Shown here: positions 1 through 14,368 of the stretch, one piece after another
Numbering within the stretch: the first letter of the stretch is position 1
Layout of the letters: every line of letters starts with the position of its first letter
Assembly (NCBI GenBank): GCA_900239685.1
Contig: OENT01000118.1
Span: 124,001 to 188,000, forward strand
DNA length: 64,000 nucleotides
Source of the DNA: Rotaria macrura
Lineage: Eukaryota > Rotifera > Eurotatoria > Philodinida > Philodinidae
Direction of reading: 5' to 3'
The notes under the pieces: generated by a model
What the model was told of the DNA's origin: nothing
The model's input: only the letters and a program-made list of their open reading frames with translations
Database searches by the model: none
Made by a program: the position numbers and the translations under genes

Positions 1-2660
1 CTTTATTGTTAAAGGCATACACATCATGTCAATGTATATATCTATTATATGAGAATGAGAAGATTTGTCTTAAAAATTTTGAATTTGATAGAAAATGCAT
101 TCGATCAATCTATCCTTTTGGATTTCAAATTTCGAATTAAAAGAAGAAATGATTTCAATGGATAATATTATTGAAAAGAAAAAGAAAAAGAAATTTACAT
201 TTAAACTAAAACTTAAGAAAAAAAATGCAATCATACTTCTAACAAAATCACAGTTAGATTTATTGCGTAGAACATCAAAGTAAAGTGCAAAGTTTAGGTA
301 ACTAACTGTAACTCAACCATGAATGTACGATTTAGAATTAAACACGAAATGAAATGATTAGATTAAACATTGATTTGATTTCTTTTCCTAGAGCTAACAA
401 ATATTTGATTATGAAATTTTTTTTTAATACAACACATTCTATATTTCATATGATCAGTCGTTTCGCATTCAAGTATTTTATTGAATGTTTTATTATGAAA
501 ATAAGAATAGTTAAAACTATTGTGCAAATATATATTGTTAAACTTGTTTTGATGAAACCATTATTCTTACTGCGTATAATATTGTTGATTTGTTTGTTCA
601 TTTTCAATTCCATACTGATTTACTAATGATTCTGTTGAGAATCTGTAAAAAAAAACTAGTATTCAAATGAGAATCGAAGTAAGAATTAATAATTTGCAGG
701 TTATAAATAGAAGTTTAATTGTTTTTTTCTTTGCTTCAAGTATGACCAGTGAAATGATAGAGTCTTTGTCTATCGTATTCACGATAGAATGGTATATGTC
801 AGCAGGCTAATTCGAGTCGAACAAACATCAATAGTTATATCAATCTATTTTGATGATTAATATTGATCGATCGTTTCCATTATCTACTATGAATTGAATC
901 AGCAGTTGAGATATATAATAATATTGTTATTTTCTCATTTCCAATAGCTATACCGCTCGATTAAGACGAGGTTGTTTGAATAATTCAATCATGTCAATCA
1001 CGAATCGAATTCGAAATATTCGATTTTTATGATTTCAATCGAAATTCTCTAAGTGTTTTATTTTCGAGATTCTTTGTAAAACAAAATAGGAACCTTGCTT
1101 AGATATGCTCACAAAAAAGAAACGAAAAAAAAACAAAGTTACTTGATTTTTCGGTTTTCACGATCAAGTTGACATCGCATACAAACAATTCATCTCATGA
1201 AAGTCAGGAATGTTTTGTTTTGTTTTGTTTTCCATCAAAAAGCCTTTCACTAGTTTTTCATAATGCCATTAAATAAGAAGTATTAAACAAGACTCTAGCT
1301 TTCATCGTATAATATCAAGAAAGATTATCGATAGCAAATAAATGGAATCATCACAAAACGTGAAATATTGGAATATATACTTTAGTATTCAGTGTCATCG
1401 ATTTTTAGTAAGTTGAATAGAATACTAACAAAGTTCAAGAAAAGATGAAATTAAATGTTCTGTTCGAATCACAACGTCATATTTGAATATCCATTGTAGA
1501 CATTTTCCTAGACCACTACAATCGTAAGCGTGCATATCATCGTGTTATATCTTGCGAAGAAGAGAAATTTTTGACAATAGTTACTCAATTCATTTTAGTA
1601 ATATTACTAACAATCAATGAGAGACTTATAGTATGTATGTCTTGGAAAATATGAGAACTATCATTCATCGTCATGCCACAATCAAGTGTAAAAATGAACG
1701 TCTGTATGAGTTAATCAAAGTACTTGATGAAATATTTGCTCAATGACGTCGACGATAAGATTTAAGCTAATGCTCATAGAAATATTACAATAAAACGAAT
1801 TAATTATCGTTAACAATGAAATGAAAGCATAATATGAAAATTTGTTGAGAGAAAAAGACAGCAGTTGCGTAATCTTTGTTTTTAAAATCACAGAAAGAAA
1901 TCAATAATAAAAGCATAATTATGAGCTTATTAAATTTCACACTTATGTTTATTTCTCGAGCATTGTTTTCAAAACAACTAATGTCAAAAGGCTTCAAGTC
2001 ATCGCTATTATTCGATTGTAAATTTTCTTGAACAGACTAAAGTTATAATAAATGCTTCGCTAAATTTAATCTATGATTTAATTATTGTTTATTTTCCATC
2101 AGATCATCATCTGACATAGCCAAAAAAAACATTTTCGGACATAACATCCTATGTATGGCTTTGATTAGTTAGGCTGATTTACTTAAAGCCATACACATTT
2201 TCTAAAGTCACTTCAAGGTTGCAGCTTTGTTTTTTGCTTTCTTGAAATGAGTAAAATCAGTTGTTCTCCTTGTCACCAAAACGAATGCCCTATTAAATCG
2301 TCTAGATATAAATAAACAACAATAGTTTTTAATTTTGCAATTAGTGAGGTTGTTGTAATGGACAGTTTTTTATCGTGTCATTATGAATAGATTCTTCAGA
2401 CGAAAATATCCTCAAAATAGAACCTATAGAAAACTCAATCGTTTGAATACTACCTTAGAAAATTTTCCTTTCATAGATATCATTACTACATGTGTATATT
2501 TTTTCATCGGAAAGGAACTAAAAATAGAATTTAATCTGTCGCATGATTTTGACTAATTTTCTTTTATGCTGTCCAGATGTGAAGCTATTTTGATGATAAA
2601 CAGCTTCTTGTGCACAAGATAATTAATGAATTTTTGAAGATATGTTTTCCAGAAGTTTAA
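1..2660. other. AT-rich intergenic DNA, no gene recognised
   Basis: Short open frames here are low-complexity, lack family motifs and do not join through splice sites into a longer protein. No RNA gene, transposon end or CRISPR-like structure was seen. It may hold the 3' flank of a gene left of the window. Confidence 0.55.
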
Positions 2661-2666
2661 AGTAGA

Positions 2667-3250
2667 TATATATGTTGGGGGCAAAATTGGGATTTGGTCA
2701 AATCTAAGATTTGACCGGACAAAACTGGGATTCCAATTTTGACCGGACAAAATTAGATCCCAAGATTGACCAGGAATTTTTCGGACAAAACTGGGATTCC
2801 AATTTTGACTGGACGAAATTAGGATTTAGTTAGAGATAAATTCCTGATGGTTTACACTTGGTTAATAATAAACATTTGACTATATTATTATAAATATTTT
2901 GTTTCATTACGCTCTTGTCTCTGAACTTTCGACCTAATAAATTAATATTCTTTTCCAGTTTTTCATAAAAATTCAATACACTATTATTTGTTTCGACGGT
3001 TGCCGAATTCGATTGGGACAATTTTTTGGTTAAATGATACTACGTAAATTTATACTACATCTCGACACAACCCCTAGAAACACATTTTTTCTTTTTCTCC
3101 AATTCAACTTCACTTATCGTGAAGCATGTGTTTGTTTAAATTTATCTCTAACCAAATCCTAATTGTGTCCGGTCAAAATAGGAATCCCAGTTTTGTCCGG
3201 TCAAATCTTGGATTTGACCAAACCCCAATTTTGCCCCCAACATATATATA
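2667..3250. mobile_element. Foldback/MITE-like element with long inverted repeats
   Basis: The left arm (about 2667-2838) and right arm (about 3138-3250) are inverted copies. The outer about 70 bp begin ATGTTGGGGGCAAAATTGGG on the left and the reverse complement of the right end differs at only a few positions. Inside each arm a unit around GACCGGACAAAACTGGGATTCC is reiterated; the left arm carries extra copies, so the arms are unequal. The centre (about 2840-3137) has only a 63-codon minus-strand frame (2830-3021) with no recognised domain. Both ends abut (TA)n, so a target duplication cannot be read. No transposase is visible, so it is probably non-autonomous. Confidence 0.75.
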
Positions 3251-5235
3251 TATGTATAAACTGTTCACATAGTGTCAGTCTTCTTTGTAGAAAACAAGAA
3301 GTCTTTGAAAACATACGCACAATAATACTTGTGTATTCGTTTCATATACACAATACATATTTGTCTGTCGCTTTCTATAGTCAACGGCATCCATATACAT
3401 TCGTAAACTCGTCTTATTCTTTTCTCATTGTAATCGTTTCCAATATGAAGTAAAGCAATGTTTCGTGTATCATAAGCTTCCTTGCTTTGCTTTTCTTAAC
3501 GAACAAAATCTCATGACTTCTTTGAAACAGATCTTTTACTCTAGGCTAATTTTTTGCCAGACTTAATCCATCACAAAACAACAGAAAAATTATTCAAAAT
3601 AGTATGCTAGAATTCCAATGAACTCTTTTTGGAAGAGGTAATTACTAAAACGCGAATACGCTTTTTTTACGACAGACTAAGTAAGTCATTTTAATAACAA
3701 AAGCCTTGATTCTCTACTGAAAAGCTCAAGTGTTTAAAGTACAAACAAGTAAAAGAAAACAGATATAAATAATGTACCGTATTAGGATCATAAAAACTTT
3801 CTTTGAAATTTTATAAAACAGTAAAAAAACCTAGCGAGAATGATGATTATTCATTTGACCAAGAAGAAAAGATTCTAGAAAAAAAATACGATCATATGCT
3901 GAAATATTGTAATTAATCAGTATGTGACAATAGATCTTTTTCAATCCGTTTAAAATATCATTTCAAATGAACGAACAAATTATAGTGCAGTTACCCCTCT
4001 TATACTAGGCAATATCAACGTCTCGTGTGATAAAATAATTATCGATGATAAAGAGTTCTTTGAAATAGAAATTGTTTCTCTTGAATATGTTTGTATCGAA
4101 TTATTTTACAGTTAAGGATTGCTTTTCTTTTTCTATCGATTCCAAAAAAATAAACACTCGAAAATCTCGAAATCATCATTCTCATGTCGGTATTTTTCGA
4201 TTGATTTCTTCTGCTTGTATGAAATACTCAAGATAAGATGAATTCATTGAAATAAAACAACATCACATATCTACATGATTATATCGAATTTAATCGAATG
4301 CAATAAATTTTATCAGATATGAATCGCGATATCTATGTATTAATTATAGTAAGTTCCTATTTAATAGTTTTACTTGCATAGTCATGTAGATATTTCATTC
4401 TATTACATAAATGCATACTGATGTTATCATCACTGAAAACATTTTATCTTGAATTTGTAATTATAGATTAAAACTAAAAATAATTTGAAAGTTAAAAAAA
4501 AAAGAAAAAACGAATGGTTCGATCTCGAACAAGTGTACATTCAAATGAATTTTACTGTTACTTAGTTTTCGAATAGGATATTATTATGTTTTATGGGGAA
4601 AACAAATATGTTTACGACTAATGCAGTCACTCTAAGTGCAGACAATCGTTCATGATGATTAACATTCCTCATGTTGTAAATTTCGTACGTACTTCACGTA
4701 CACTTCAATTATCCGACACATGCAGTCATCATTGCTCATTAGTTGACTATGAGTCGTCTTTTCTTGAGCCTTTTTCATAGACTCACAGAAATATTTATCG
4801 ATAATGAGTATATGAAGTCGAGAAATGTCCTTGGAAGTATTTTCTCAATAGGGCTTCTAATTATTTTGACATTAAAATTAGCTGACATACAAACAGAACG
4901 TTTGCTTTCTTCGCATAAAATAAAAAGACTGAATTTCAGCACAGATCATTTTTTATTTCTCAACATTTTTTTTCACCACACATCTTTTGTTTTAATGAAA
5001 TATAATCAATCAAATCTCAAGAATAAATATTGACATCATTAATCATTTCGATCGTCTTTTCGCGCATGCCAAACTCGATCGGATTAATTAAGTGCTCTGT
5101 TGAAGATTACTATCCAATAAATCTGAATCAACATTATTTTCTTTTAAATAATACAGACACACACTGTTCCGAACAGTTTTATTTATCCAAGAAATAATAA
5201 AAAAGAAGAAATAAAGAAAGAAAATACATGTATAG
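3251..5235. other. Intergenic DNA downstream of the neuroligin-like gene
   Basis: No gene recognised on either strand. The plus-strand 96-codon frame at 4743-5033 lacks family signatures and splice partners and is treated as chance. The region holds the 3' flank of the minus-strand gene ending at 5236. Confidence 0.5.
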
Positions 5236-8200
5236 TTATACAATAGCTTCTGGTAAAGATGATGATACAAGTAAATTAGTTTTTTTTATTGTTGAGCATT
5301 TCAAAATGCCATTCTTCTTCGTTATATTTATTGGATGTAATACATCGATAGGTATTGTACTATTAATACTGCTGTTTGTTGTTGTACATAACAATGATGA
5401 GATTGGTGATGGATGACGTTCATGTTCATTTGAACTTGTATTAACAATTAATTGTTGTGTTGAATCAATCGTTATTGTACCATTACTATTTGTACTTGAT
5501 GGCGATGAACCACCATGTCGTTGTTTATGTTGTTCAGATTGATTAACAAGATTCAATTGTTTATGATTATCAAGACAGTTATATTCTCGTTTCCTACAAC
5601 TTTGTCCGCGTTTTGCTAAAATAATACATACACAAAAATTAATCATTAATAATATAAAAGCAGTTGACGCAAGCATAAATATATATTTTTGATTCATATT
5701 GTTATTATTAGTGTTATTCAGATCAAATAATGGTGAAAATTGTTTGGCTAATAATGATGAATGAATGTGTTTTTGTTTATATGTAGACATATTCTTCTTA
5801 TGAGACACTTCATATAGAGTTTTCCAAGCATTTAATAAATTAGTATCGTATAAATTATCACTATGATTTGAAATGATATTATTAAAAAGATTATGAACTT
5901 GTGCATGATAACCACGACTTTGACTTAAATTGCCATCTAGAAATAAAAAGATCTTCTATCATAATATCGATACATATTATGAGCAAGGACAGATTTTAAA
6001 TACATTCTATTACATACTGATACAATTCATACGAACAATCATTATCAGGATTGGAATCAACTGACGTAATTATGTATGATACAATGGATAGATTATCGTT
6101 TTTTTTCTATCTATGTAAACATTATCGAAAGAGACATATTCAATGGAATTTGCATAATTTAGAGTGAATAGTAATAGAACTTTGTTATGATAAGTGTTAA
6201 TTCGATTTCTGCAGAATATCTACGTATTATGTTAATCAATGCGAGAAAATTGACACTATTATTTACTTGTTATCTATAATTCTACATAATGTTGAATCTA
6301 GTCGAAGAATTCAGGATGAGATCTTTCATTTGTGAAAAAAAAAATTTATCTAGCATAGAAACTGAGTGTGACCATTTCTCAGCTTTCAATCGATATGTTG
6401 ATTACTTTGTCATATGATATTCTTTTACAAATAGATTTTCCATCCTTCTGTCTTGGAACAAGAAATCAATGTAAAACACTATATCCACGTTGTTTCCACG
6501 TAAGAATTGGCTATATGTGAAAAATGACTAATTAGACATACACAGAAATAAGGAAACTACAAATTCACATACGTTGATCAAGGATTGTGATTTATGATGA
6601 TAGTCGAATAATGCTAACAATAATGAGGAATGTAGAACAATTTCGTAACAAAAACGTCTATCTGAGATTTTTCTCACTAATCTACCCTCATCAAAGTAGA
6701 AGACCTTGTAGATTTCTTTTATTTCTCTGTATTCATTCAAGTCAAAAACGTGATTGGTTCCCGCTTTTAAAATATCATGATTTCAATTTACCTTTAAGAA
6801 GTATAAAATTTAATTCTGGAAAAACTGGTTGCAATTTTTCTATTGAACGACATTGTATATTTTGACAATACATTGATTGTATATTGATATCTCTTTAAAG
6901 CAGATGAAAAAACAAGAAAACAAAAGATATTTTCATTTGAACAATAGTAATCGTGTTAAACTTACCCATTGTGTAATAGATTAGCAAATAAATCCATAGT
7001 TTTCATACTTTCAATCCGTTCATTCTCATCGGCATTCAAATAGGTATCATTGAAAACACTCATCGATGGTGCTAAAACATATCCAAATGTATAAGGTAAC
7101 TCTGATTGATATTTATTCGTATATCTTTCTAATATATGAATATTTCGATCATTGGAAATATATTTAGCGTATTTAAGTAATGGTGCAAGTATTTGTTGAT
7201 GATAATTAAATAAATATCTATCAAAATAGTATTGATTATTTTTTACATTCCATTTTGTATATGCATAATTAATCAAGTCCTCAATAATATTATTTTGATT
7301 ATTAATTCTATTATTCATATTTAGTTCTTGAACTAATGCGTGATTAATCGAAGATGATATTGTTAATAATATATGAAGATTTTCTGGTAAGAGTGCATTT
7401 GATTGATGATAAAATTTCATGCGTAATGGATTTTTATGATCTATTTTCATATCAACAAGCGTATTCTGAAATGGAAATGGACTTTCTAATGGTCTCAGAT
7501 AATTTATGTATCCATCGTCATTTGAATATGTATGCATTTCTAATAAATCGTTTGTTTTTATTAAACTTTCATTACGTAAACATACTAATGTTGAACATGA
7601 TAACTTTGATAGAATATCATTTTGATACGATGTCATTTCATTTAAAATCAATGTCATATCTGGAGAAAGAAATGTTTGATCATTTAGTATAAGACGATGA
7701 ACCAAAGATTTACGTCTTTTTATAAATCCTGTACCACCTATATAAATATAAAATTACTTAGATTATGTTCAATGTCATGGTAAAAAGATAAATTTCATAT
7801 TTATACTAACCATTAACAGTTTCAAGCATAACGACAAGACTAGCCAATACAGCTCCCGATCCTGTTCCATACAATGTAATTCGATCTGGATCACCATTAA
7901 AATTTGTCACATAATTTTTTAGCCAATGCAATGCTGTATAGATATCGTGTAATGCATAATCACCTTTATTCTCACGTGATAGATAAAGAAAACCTAGAAA
8001 GTAAAGATAACCTTGCATATCCTATTAATTACAATTTAAGCTTGCGATGAATTTCATATACATATTATAATAATCATTCGTCACACAATTTAGTATAAAG
8101 AAAAGAACGAAGCAACTTGCATAATTCTCATGAGAAAAACAGTTCGCTTGATTTTTAGTAAAACAACGTTTACAAATGTTGAAAAGACAGCCGATTAAAC

Positions 8201-10963
8201 ATCAAACGAACACTTTTCAAAAGCCATATTGTTCTTTTCTTCTTATTGTTCAACAACTGCTCCTGCGAGCATTTAACAGATCAAGATCAGACTACTGATT
8301 GCGGGCATGTAAACATTACTATTGTCTATGCATCATGCACACATGCTTATTGAATAGCATGGCAATGACATAGAAAACAACAACTAGAACCTTCTGTTTT
8401 ATCACATGGATCTAAAAGTAGTAATAATCGATGTCTCGACATAGATTGATAGATGCATGATGATTATTATCTAGATCGCATGTTTAGAATAGAAGGGCAA
8501 AGAAAAGTCTTCTTTTTCGTCAAGGCTATTTTATATATATATAAATGTTGAGTATTAAGTCACGCTATAAAACGAAGATACTGCTCGGCATTCGTAATAA
8601 GAATAAAATACATCTAATTGAATTTAGTGACGTCACACGTTACCCGTAATTGAATGTTGTTCTAGACAAGAGTGAACGGACACCTTGGGTAATTCATTTT
8701 CTTTTCAAACAATCAAACTGACTAACTAACTCACTGTTCTATTGTTTGACTTCAAGTGTATGCGACACACTTTTTTTTTCTTTCTTCTACTTATCTATGT
8801 ACACGATCAATGTTATTTTATCAATTGTGTTTCTCCTATGACTATGTTGAGCAACCCGTACACATACCTTGTCTAGGCTTCGCAACAACAAGAAAAAAAA
8901 GGAGAAAAACGACAAATCGATTGAAGACGTTTGATTAATGAATATTTTTGCCTTAAGCCTACACTCGACTATCCCTCTTCATTAATCTCTTGTGACTCTG
9001 TGTATGTATATATATGTATAAACATTAAATGGCACCCGGACAGAAAAGATTGTGATGAGACACATAGACGAAGTTACATCATACATTCGTTCTCACATAC
9101 ATGTCCAATTAAACTTGCTTCGATCTCGACAATTATTAAAATAAATAAATCACCCTATGGCTTTTAGAGTTTTTTTTCTTTTCATAACAACGAAATGCCA
9201 AATGATGATTTGATGTCATGAGAACTTATGTCATCAGATTTTGGCACGTGTATAAATGCTTGTGCATAAATAAAATTGACTGTCTGATTTTATTCATTCA
9301 TCATTTACATTTGATTTCATGATTAACTTTTTTTCTTCATATATATATCATAGAAAAGTACTGATAGACATGTTCATTCATGCAGTTGAATGATTGTTTC
9401 TAATAGAGTGAAATATACGAGAAATTTTTTTGGTGAGGGACAAATGTTAGTTAATCAACAATAATTGCCACCCGGCGATAAGAAACTTGTCTAGTTTATG
9501 AGAAGAGCGCACAGCGGAAATACCCTAACGATTGGCAATCACCAATTGCATTCGAATATACAGGAAATAATAGAACCTTGATCAAGCTTACAACAACTAT
9601 CGCTATGCTGAATTGTTGTTCATTCGAGTAGAAAATGGAAAAAAAGATGACGATCTGCAAATAAACGAGTACGGCAACGCGTTTTTTCTCGATTACATTT
9701 TCACACACACACACACATACTCTTCCTCTTCATTCTCATATTTCACTTACCAAACGGACCAAGTCGATAGTTGATCGTAACAACAATTGCTTTCGTGTAA
9801 CTAGCAAATATGGCTCCATCAAAAGCCGCACCCGTACCCATATCGTAACCATCGCCGTGAATGAAAAGGAGCACTGGAAGTGGTTCTACAATAGATAAAA
9901 GAAACAATATAGAAATTCTCTTGAGTTTTAATATTCTATCAAAGCTTGTCAAAAACAGAGATTGAATATCGTTCTATTGTATTCTTTTTCTTGTCTAGTT
10001 GAACGTCTTACGGGATTAGTGTGATCTTTCTTTCACGTCAACACCATCTTCAACAATATATATTCAAGCTTGAAATATTTCTCCTAATGGAACTGTATCT
10101 ATTTGTATGCATACAAAAGATCAAACGTGCATCAACAATGTCATCTCTTTTAGCGCATCTGGTCAATTGTAGTAGTAGAATTAGTACGTTTTTAGTGGTC
10201 GACAGGACGTCGGGATCATCGATCATTGAACATAAATTCACCTCACATCAATAATATATATATATGCATACACGCGGTAGCTTTATAGACAATGATCATT
10301 GTCTAGTACAGAGAAATAACAACAATAATAATACTAACAACGACATTCATCTTTCGTTTGACTGCTTATCTCAGAAATGACACGAATTGTATATACACAA
10401 AAAAAATGAAATTGACGATGTGATCATCAATCAAAATTTTTACCTTTCAGATTTTTTATTTGTGGTTGATAAATATTCATATACAAACATTGTTGTTCAT
10501 TTTGATTTTCAATATATTTTAATAGTTTCGGATAATATTCAGTAGCAAACTTATCTGTACGTATACGTTTCAATTCATTTTCATTTGTCCATATATATTG
10601 TGCGCATGCTGGTCCAAAATTGATTTGTTTATTGACTTTTGTTGTTGGATGTAATTCAAAACGTTCTTTCGATGGTTCAAATCTGCCATGATATAAACCA
10701 TATTGTAGACCAAGAAATGCTTCTACGTTAACAAGATTATATTTCTTGTAATGTTCATTGTCATAATCAATATGAATACCACGAAGAGCACCTAATTTAG
10801 GTATTGTTAATACACGATCCGATAACGAATATCGTACGTTATCAAGTGTAAATAATAATGATGATGCTGTTGCTGTATGTAGCAGCAGGTGGTGAGTAAA
10901 ATAGATCTGAATGATCAGTAGGTAGAACATGTGTCGATATGTGTATATATTCAATTCAAACAA
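5236..10963 (-). CDS. Neuroligin-like, catalytically inactive carboxylesterase-fold membrane protein
   Basis: Six exons on the minus strand: 10963-10444, 9885-9751, 7993-7811, 7737-6966, 6892-6792, 5936-5236. All phases close, giving about 803 residues. A hydrophobic N-terminus (a second Met at residue 12 is an alternative start) acts as a signal peptide. The esterase fold shows the CLYMNIYQP strand, oxyanion-type FIHGDGYDMG, INYRLGPFGFL, LHWLKNYV and GDPDRITLYGTGSG. In the last motif the nucleophile elbow G-x-S-x-G reads G-T-G-S-G, so glycine replaces the catalytic serine, as in neuroligins; the usual HGDE.PY histidine site reads YQSELPY. The last exon encodes one transmembrane segment (FMLASTAFILLMINFCVCII) and a roughly 120-residue polar tail ending EAIV, a possible hydrophobic PDZ ligand. 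Inferred role: type I adhesion protein at cell contacts. Alternative: another non-catalytic cholinesterase-like adhesion molecule such as a gliotactin relative. The 101-bp fifth exon is easily missed but is required to keep frame. Confidence 0.83.
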
Positions 10964-13164
10964 TCTTCAATATGAAAAAAAAAATAAAAGAAAAGAAAAA
11001 CTCAAAGAAAAGAACGAAGAGAGCAGCAAATTGCCGTCATCATTATCGTCTGTATGTATGTATGTATGTATGACGCAATCGACTTCGGATAGGAAAGAAT
11101 GATACTCTTAACTACAAAAAAGACCTTTTTTTGTTGTTCGGAATCAACCGTATGATGTGATGATGTGCTAAGACCATGTTACTCTATGTAAATGTATATG
11201 TATGTGTTTGTGTGCGAGTAAGAAGGCGAAAGTGATGAACAAGAAAGAAGTGTCCAGTGAGTGAAGAGAATGGGAGGAAGGAAGAAAAGAAAATTGACCA
11301 TCTCTCTTGTTTCTGCTATTTCTATGTGTGAATAAACGATTGTAAAAAAATTACTTCTAGAATCAATTGTGATAATCGAAAATTAATAGAGAATATAAAG
11401 TAGAGTTATTTTTAGACTATCGATTCATGTGAATCTTCGTGAATGATGTATTCACATTCATATTTATGAATAAACTTCGTTGTCTTGCTCTAGTTGTCTC
11501 TCCTTATGTCTCTCTTTCTGCTTTTCTTCTTGCTTGCATTCATCATCTATTATTTGCCTCGCTTCGCCGTTTTTATTTCTCGATTGTTGTTGTATGCATT
11601 GAAGAGAAAAAAGCGTCGAGCACTCGGGTTTTCTTTTTTTTTTTTGATTATTAAATTAAAATAACATACGATGACAACGATAAATGTCGTTGTAAAAAAA
11701 CAAGTAATTTACTCTTGATTCATTCTATTTTATTGAGTTAGAAATATGTCTATTCAAGCACATCCTTGTTGTGATTTATCCTTCATATAAATAAATGTAT
11801 CGAGAAAGAAGACAAGAGAAGACCTTGTGAAACAGATTTACTATTGTCTCTTTGTCACTGACAAATTAATTCTAATGATGAAACCTCATACATGTTCACA
11901 ACTATAAACGTTAATTATCGTTGGATTAAACTTGTCTTTGTCTTTGCATTCATATGTATATTTCATGTTAGCTCGACAAGTGTATGACATTCAATGATAA
12001 GTTTATACAATATACATGTCGTCTTATTTTGTCTGATAACAATCATCGATATGAGAAACATTCCAGAGAGAAATAAGATAAACACATGTGTAATTTATCG
12101 TTCTTTTATTATTTCGAAGTGATTTTCCATTCTATTTATATGGTTTAATTTTTACATTGGCACACACATACACATATAGAACTTATTCATGAAAGATTAT
12201 TTTTAAATGCGTAATCATCGTAAAATGAACAGACAGAATGAAAGCTTGAAGAGTTTTACAACAATCAATTTTCTATTTATATGTCTCGACTATATGTCCA
12301 TCGTTCTGTCTCTCATTATCAATTCAACATTATTCCCTTATCTTTTTCGATAGTGACGATAGTGGTTTCCGACATTTGAATTGAAGAATGAAAAATGAAC
12401 ATATATGTATATATATATATATACATGGCATTCTTTGTCGACTCCAACACCTGTAATCCGACTTGTCTGGAATAATAGATAGATAAATCATTATAGCTTT
12501 GATTACGTGATGATAGTTAGCAAACAATCCGGAAATTTCTATCATTTTACCACATGCAAACATATATTAAGAAATGACACTGTACAGAGACGGAAGTATG
12601 TTAATGAGTTTTTTTTTGTAACATTGTAACTACTTCTTTATTCTTCAAAAAACAATGAATGAACAAAATGCAATTCATCTTATACTTTGTTTTTTTTTCT
12701 CATCAATAAATTTAAGGAGGAGACAACAAAAAATAGGAAAATTCATAATCACTGAAATGTATTGATGCAACTATTATTGGTTATAACCTTTGAATAAAAA
12801 GATAAATCAGTTTGATATTTAGCACGTACATTAAGAAGATAGTAGATGAGAGGAAAAAGAATAATCGATCAGTTATTCAATAATAGTTTTTACATAAGCA
12901 TATGTTTTTTTGTTGAAAGTTATTCGAGATATTTGATGAATGGAATATTTATGATAGGCAGTAATCTAGTTTGCGTATCTCATTGTGCTAATAGATGCTT
13001 GCTTTATATTTTTTTAACTATTGAATGTCTTTTCAATGTTAATTTCTTTTTATTTATAATTGAAAAATAAACGGACAATAATATTTTTATATTATATGGT
13101 CTTTCAAAAACAATTTTACTCTTTCTAGTACTAATATCGTATTACTTTATTTGCTTTCGAGACG

Positions 13165-13212
<48 letters not shown>

Positions 13213-14368
13213 TGACAGTGTTCCTTAGATTGTGTCAAGAAACATTCAATCAATTACATATTTTACACACTAAGATATATCTGGCTTCTTATTTTTCCAT
13301 CCTTGTCAATCTATTTTTGTCGTACTTCGATTTTCATATCGACTTTGTGGTACTCAATTACCGGAAGCTTTCCTATTTCACAATAGTATCTTAAACGTCT
13401 CCGAACGAAGGCATTCAATAAATGATCAACCACCAATTTCCTATTTTAAATCGTTTTTAATAGCCATAATGTTTGTTTTGTTTTAAATATAAAAAAATCA
13501 TGATATTTCTTCAAATAATTGAGTTGGATAGTGTGAATTTCATATTTTCTTAATGATTCTTTACTCTCGCTTAATGTTTACTGAATTATTAATAAACAGA
13601 ACAATGAATATAAAATATTTGCATGAATAATTCCAAGTAATTAATAATCAAATTGAATATGGTTTGTTTTTGTTGTAAGAAACATTGAAATCAGACATTC
13701 GGAAGAGAACAACAAAATCAATCATTAATTAAAACAACATATTTGAAAATAATATATGCTCACGAGGATTACTTTTATGATTAAGTATGTAAAGTTCGCT
13801 TCTTTTCCCCGGTACGAAACATAACCATCAAGCAAAGGACGTTCGCATAATGAAATAGAGAATGGAGGTATGATCTAACAAAGATAAACAAACCTACTAT
13901 GCACTAAATCATACATGAGTAACTACATCGTGTACTCTTTCGTATAAAATACTTACACTCGATGAAAATGAATCATGAACCTGACGCTAAAAATTCGTGT
14001 ATGAGAATTTGTCTAAAATAATTTTTATTTATGCATGAGTTTATCTATTCATTCGATAGTTTTGATCATTACTATGTCAAGAAAATCTTATTGTCGATGA
14101 AGATACTGCGGTTTATATATAAATCGGTAATTCCAGATGTCGTATGATGCCGAATGATGATCATTTTTTCAACAGATAACGAAAAAAAGAAAAAAAAAGG
14201 AAGAGATTTATTTCGTTCGTTTATTTTTCGATTGGTCATCCTCTTTCTCTCGATTTTTTGTGCATTTTATAGTAAATGTCAATTCGATCGATCAATCAAT
14301 AATCGATCATTCCTACCTGAGAACTGTTCACGTTCGAGCTAGATTACTAATATCGAAGCATTGAACAA
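10964..14368. other. Intergenic DNA between divergent neuroligin-like and septin genes
   Basis: This should contain both promoters, since the flanking genes point away from each other. A (TGTA)n microsatellite lies near 11051-11070 and a (TA)n run at 13168-13206. Open frames (for example 11439-11654, 12846-13070) are low-complexity and unsupported. No RNA gene seen. Confidence 0.5.
13168..13206. repeat. (TA)n microsatellite
   Basis: Uninterrupted alternating TA tract of about 39 bp, read directly from the sequence. Confidence 0.95.

Noticed and set aside
6528..6865. Opposed frames (6528-6740 minus, 6587-6865 plus) as possible genes
   Set aside because: They lie in the introns of the neuroligin-like gene; the only supported coding segment here is the 101-bp exon 6792-6892.
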